Positions 6,163 through 6,285 of a DNA stretch of 6,285 nt are shown piece after piece. Position 1 is the first letter of the stretch. Each line of letters begins with the position of its first letter. A program made the translations under genes and the position numbers. This stretch comes from DASYHS01 sp035998295 (GTDB taxonomy: Bacteria > Pseudomonadota > Alphaproteobacteria > Azospirillales > Azospirillaceae): contig NZ_DASYHS010000282.1 of the NCBI RefSeq assembly GCF_035998295.1, forward strand, positions 1 to 6,285, written 5' to 3'. The notes below the pieces were generated by a model that saw nothing but the letters and a program-made list of their open reading frames with translations, was not told the origin of the DNA and did not search any database.

Positions 6163-6285
6163 TTACTGCGTGCCGACGAGCCCTTCGGCGCATTTGCCGA
6201 TGCGCAGCTCCTTGCAGGGGTCCTTCACGGCGGGGAAGGTCGACAGGACCTTCATGCCCGGGCGCCCGTCGATCGTCACGACTTC
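6163..6285 (-). CDS. Probable periplasmic substrate-binding protein of the ABC importer (C-terminal part only)
   Basis: The reverse complement from 6285 is open for 40 codons and ends at TAA (6165-6163), 21 bases before the livH start. The visible protein begins E-V-V-T-I-D-G-R-P-G-M-K-V-L and ends in D-P-C-K-E-L-R-I-G-K-C-A-E-G-L-V-G-T-Q. Its position directly upstream of livH in a Liv-type operon is the standard place for the Leu/Ile/Val-binding-protein-like (Peripla_BP_6) subunit. That would be a secreted protein that delivers cargo to the permeases, and the two Cys nine residues apart near the C-terminus could form a disulfide in the periplasm. The tail itself is too short to prove the family; the call rests mostly on gene order. 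The start and signal peptide lie outside the window. Confidence 0.75.
   Translation of the reverse strand, partial: EVVTIDGRPGMKVLSTFPAVKDPCKELRIGKCAEGLVGTQ

Noticed and set aside
5264..6193. Upstream extension of the livM frame to a longer 669-residue protein
   Set aside because: The extra 310 codons overlap livH in another frame and read as Arg/Gly/Ala-rich non-membrane sequence. LivM begins at the ATG that overlaps the livH stop.

Overview
The window is very GC-rich, with strong G/C preference at third codon positions. It reads as part of the chromosome (or a chromid) of a high-GC alphaproteobacterium. The HAMP-to-signalling-domain wording of the chemoreceptor, with its 'DEIGAMARALAVFRDN' linker, is typical of that class. 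A rhizobial, methylobacterial or azospirillum-like host is possible, but I cannot name the genus from sequence alone.

Layout. Bases 1-30 hold what may be the last nine codons of an upstream plus-strand gene. After a 63-base gap, 94-1842 (+) encodes a complete two-TM methyl-accepting chemotaxis protein. Bases 1843-1921 are a short convergent intergenic region containing a perfect 14-bp inverted repeat with a 4-base loop, the likely bidirectional terminator. The rest, 1922-6285, is one minus-strand operon, read right to left: the C-terminal 40 codons of a probable periplasmic substrate-binding protein (cut by the window edge), a LivH-type permease with a GTG start, a LivM-type permease, a LivG-type ATPase, a LivF-type ATPase, and an alpha/beta hydrolase of the kynurenine-formamidase-like (HGGYW / GNSAG) group.

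How the genes work together. The transporter is a complete branched-chain/hydrophobic amino acid (HAAT, Liv-type) ABC importer: binding protein, two permeases and two ATPases. After a 21-base gap between the binding protein and livH, each of the four remaining junctions is a 4-base ATGA overlap. The hydrolase is therefore translationally tied to the importer, and its Shine-Dalgarno sequence is nearly a full match to the 16S 3' end. The simplest reading is a transport-plus-hydrolysis unit: an ester, amide or N-formyl compound is imported and then cleaved in the cytoplasm. The true substrate cannot be read from the sequence. HAAT importers carry amino acids, urea, short amides and aromatic acids, among others. 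The chemoreceptor is convergent with the operon, so any functional link to it is only positional.

I see no mobile elements, CRISPR arrays, tRNAs or rRNAs. The region looks like ordinary metabolic and chemotaxis DNA rather than a novel defence or mobile system. The most useful leads are the coupled hydrolase and the in-frame 12-bp tandem repeat in the livM 5' end.
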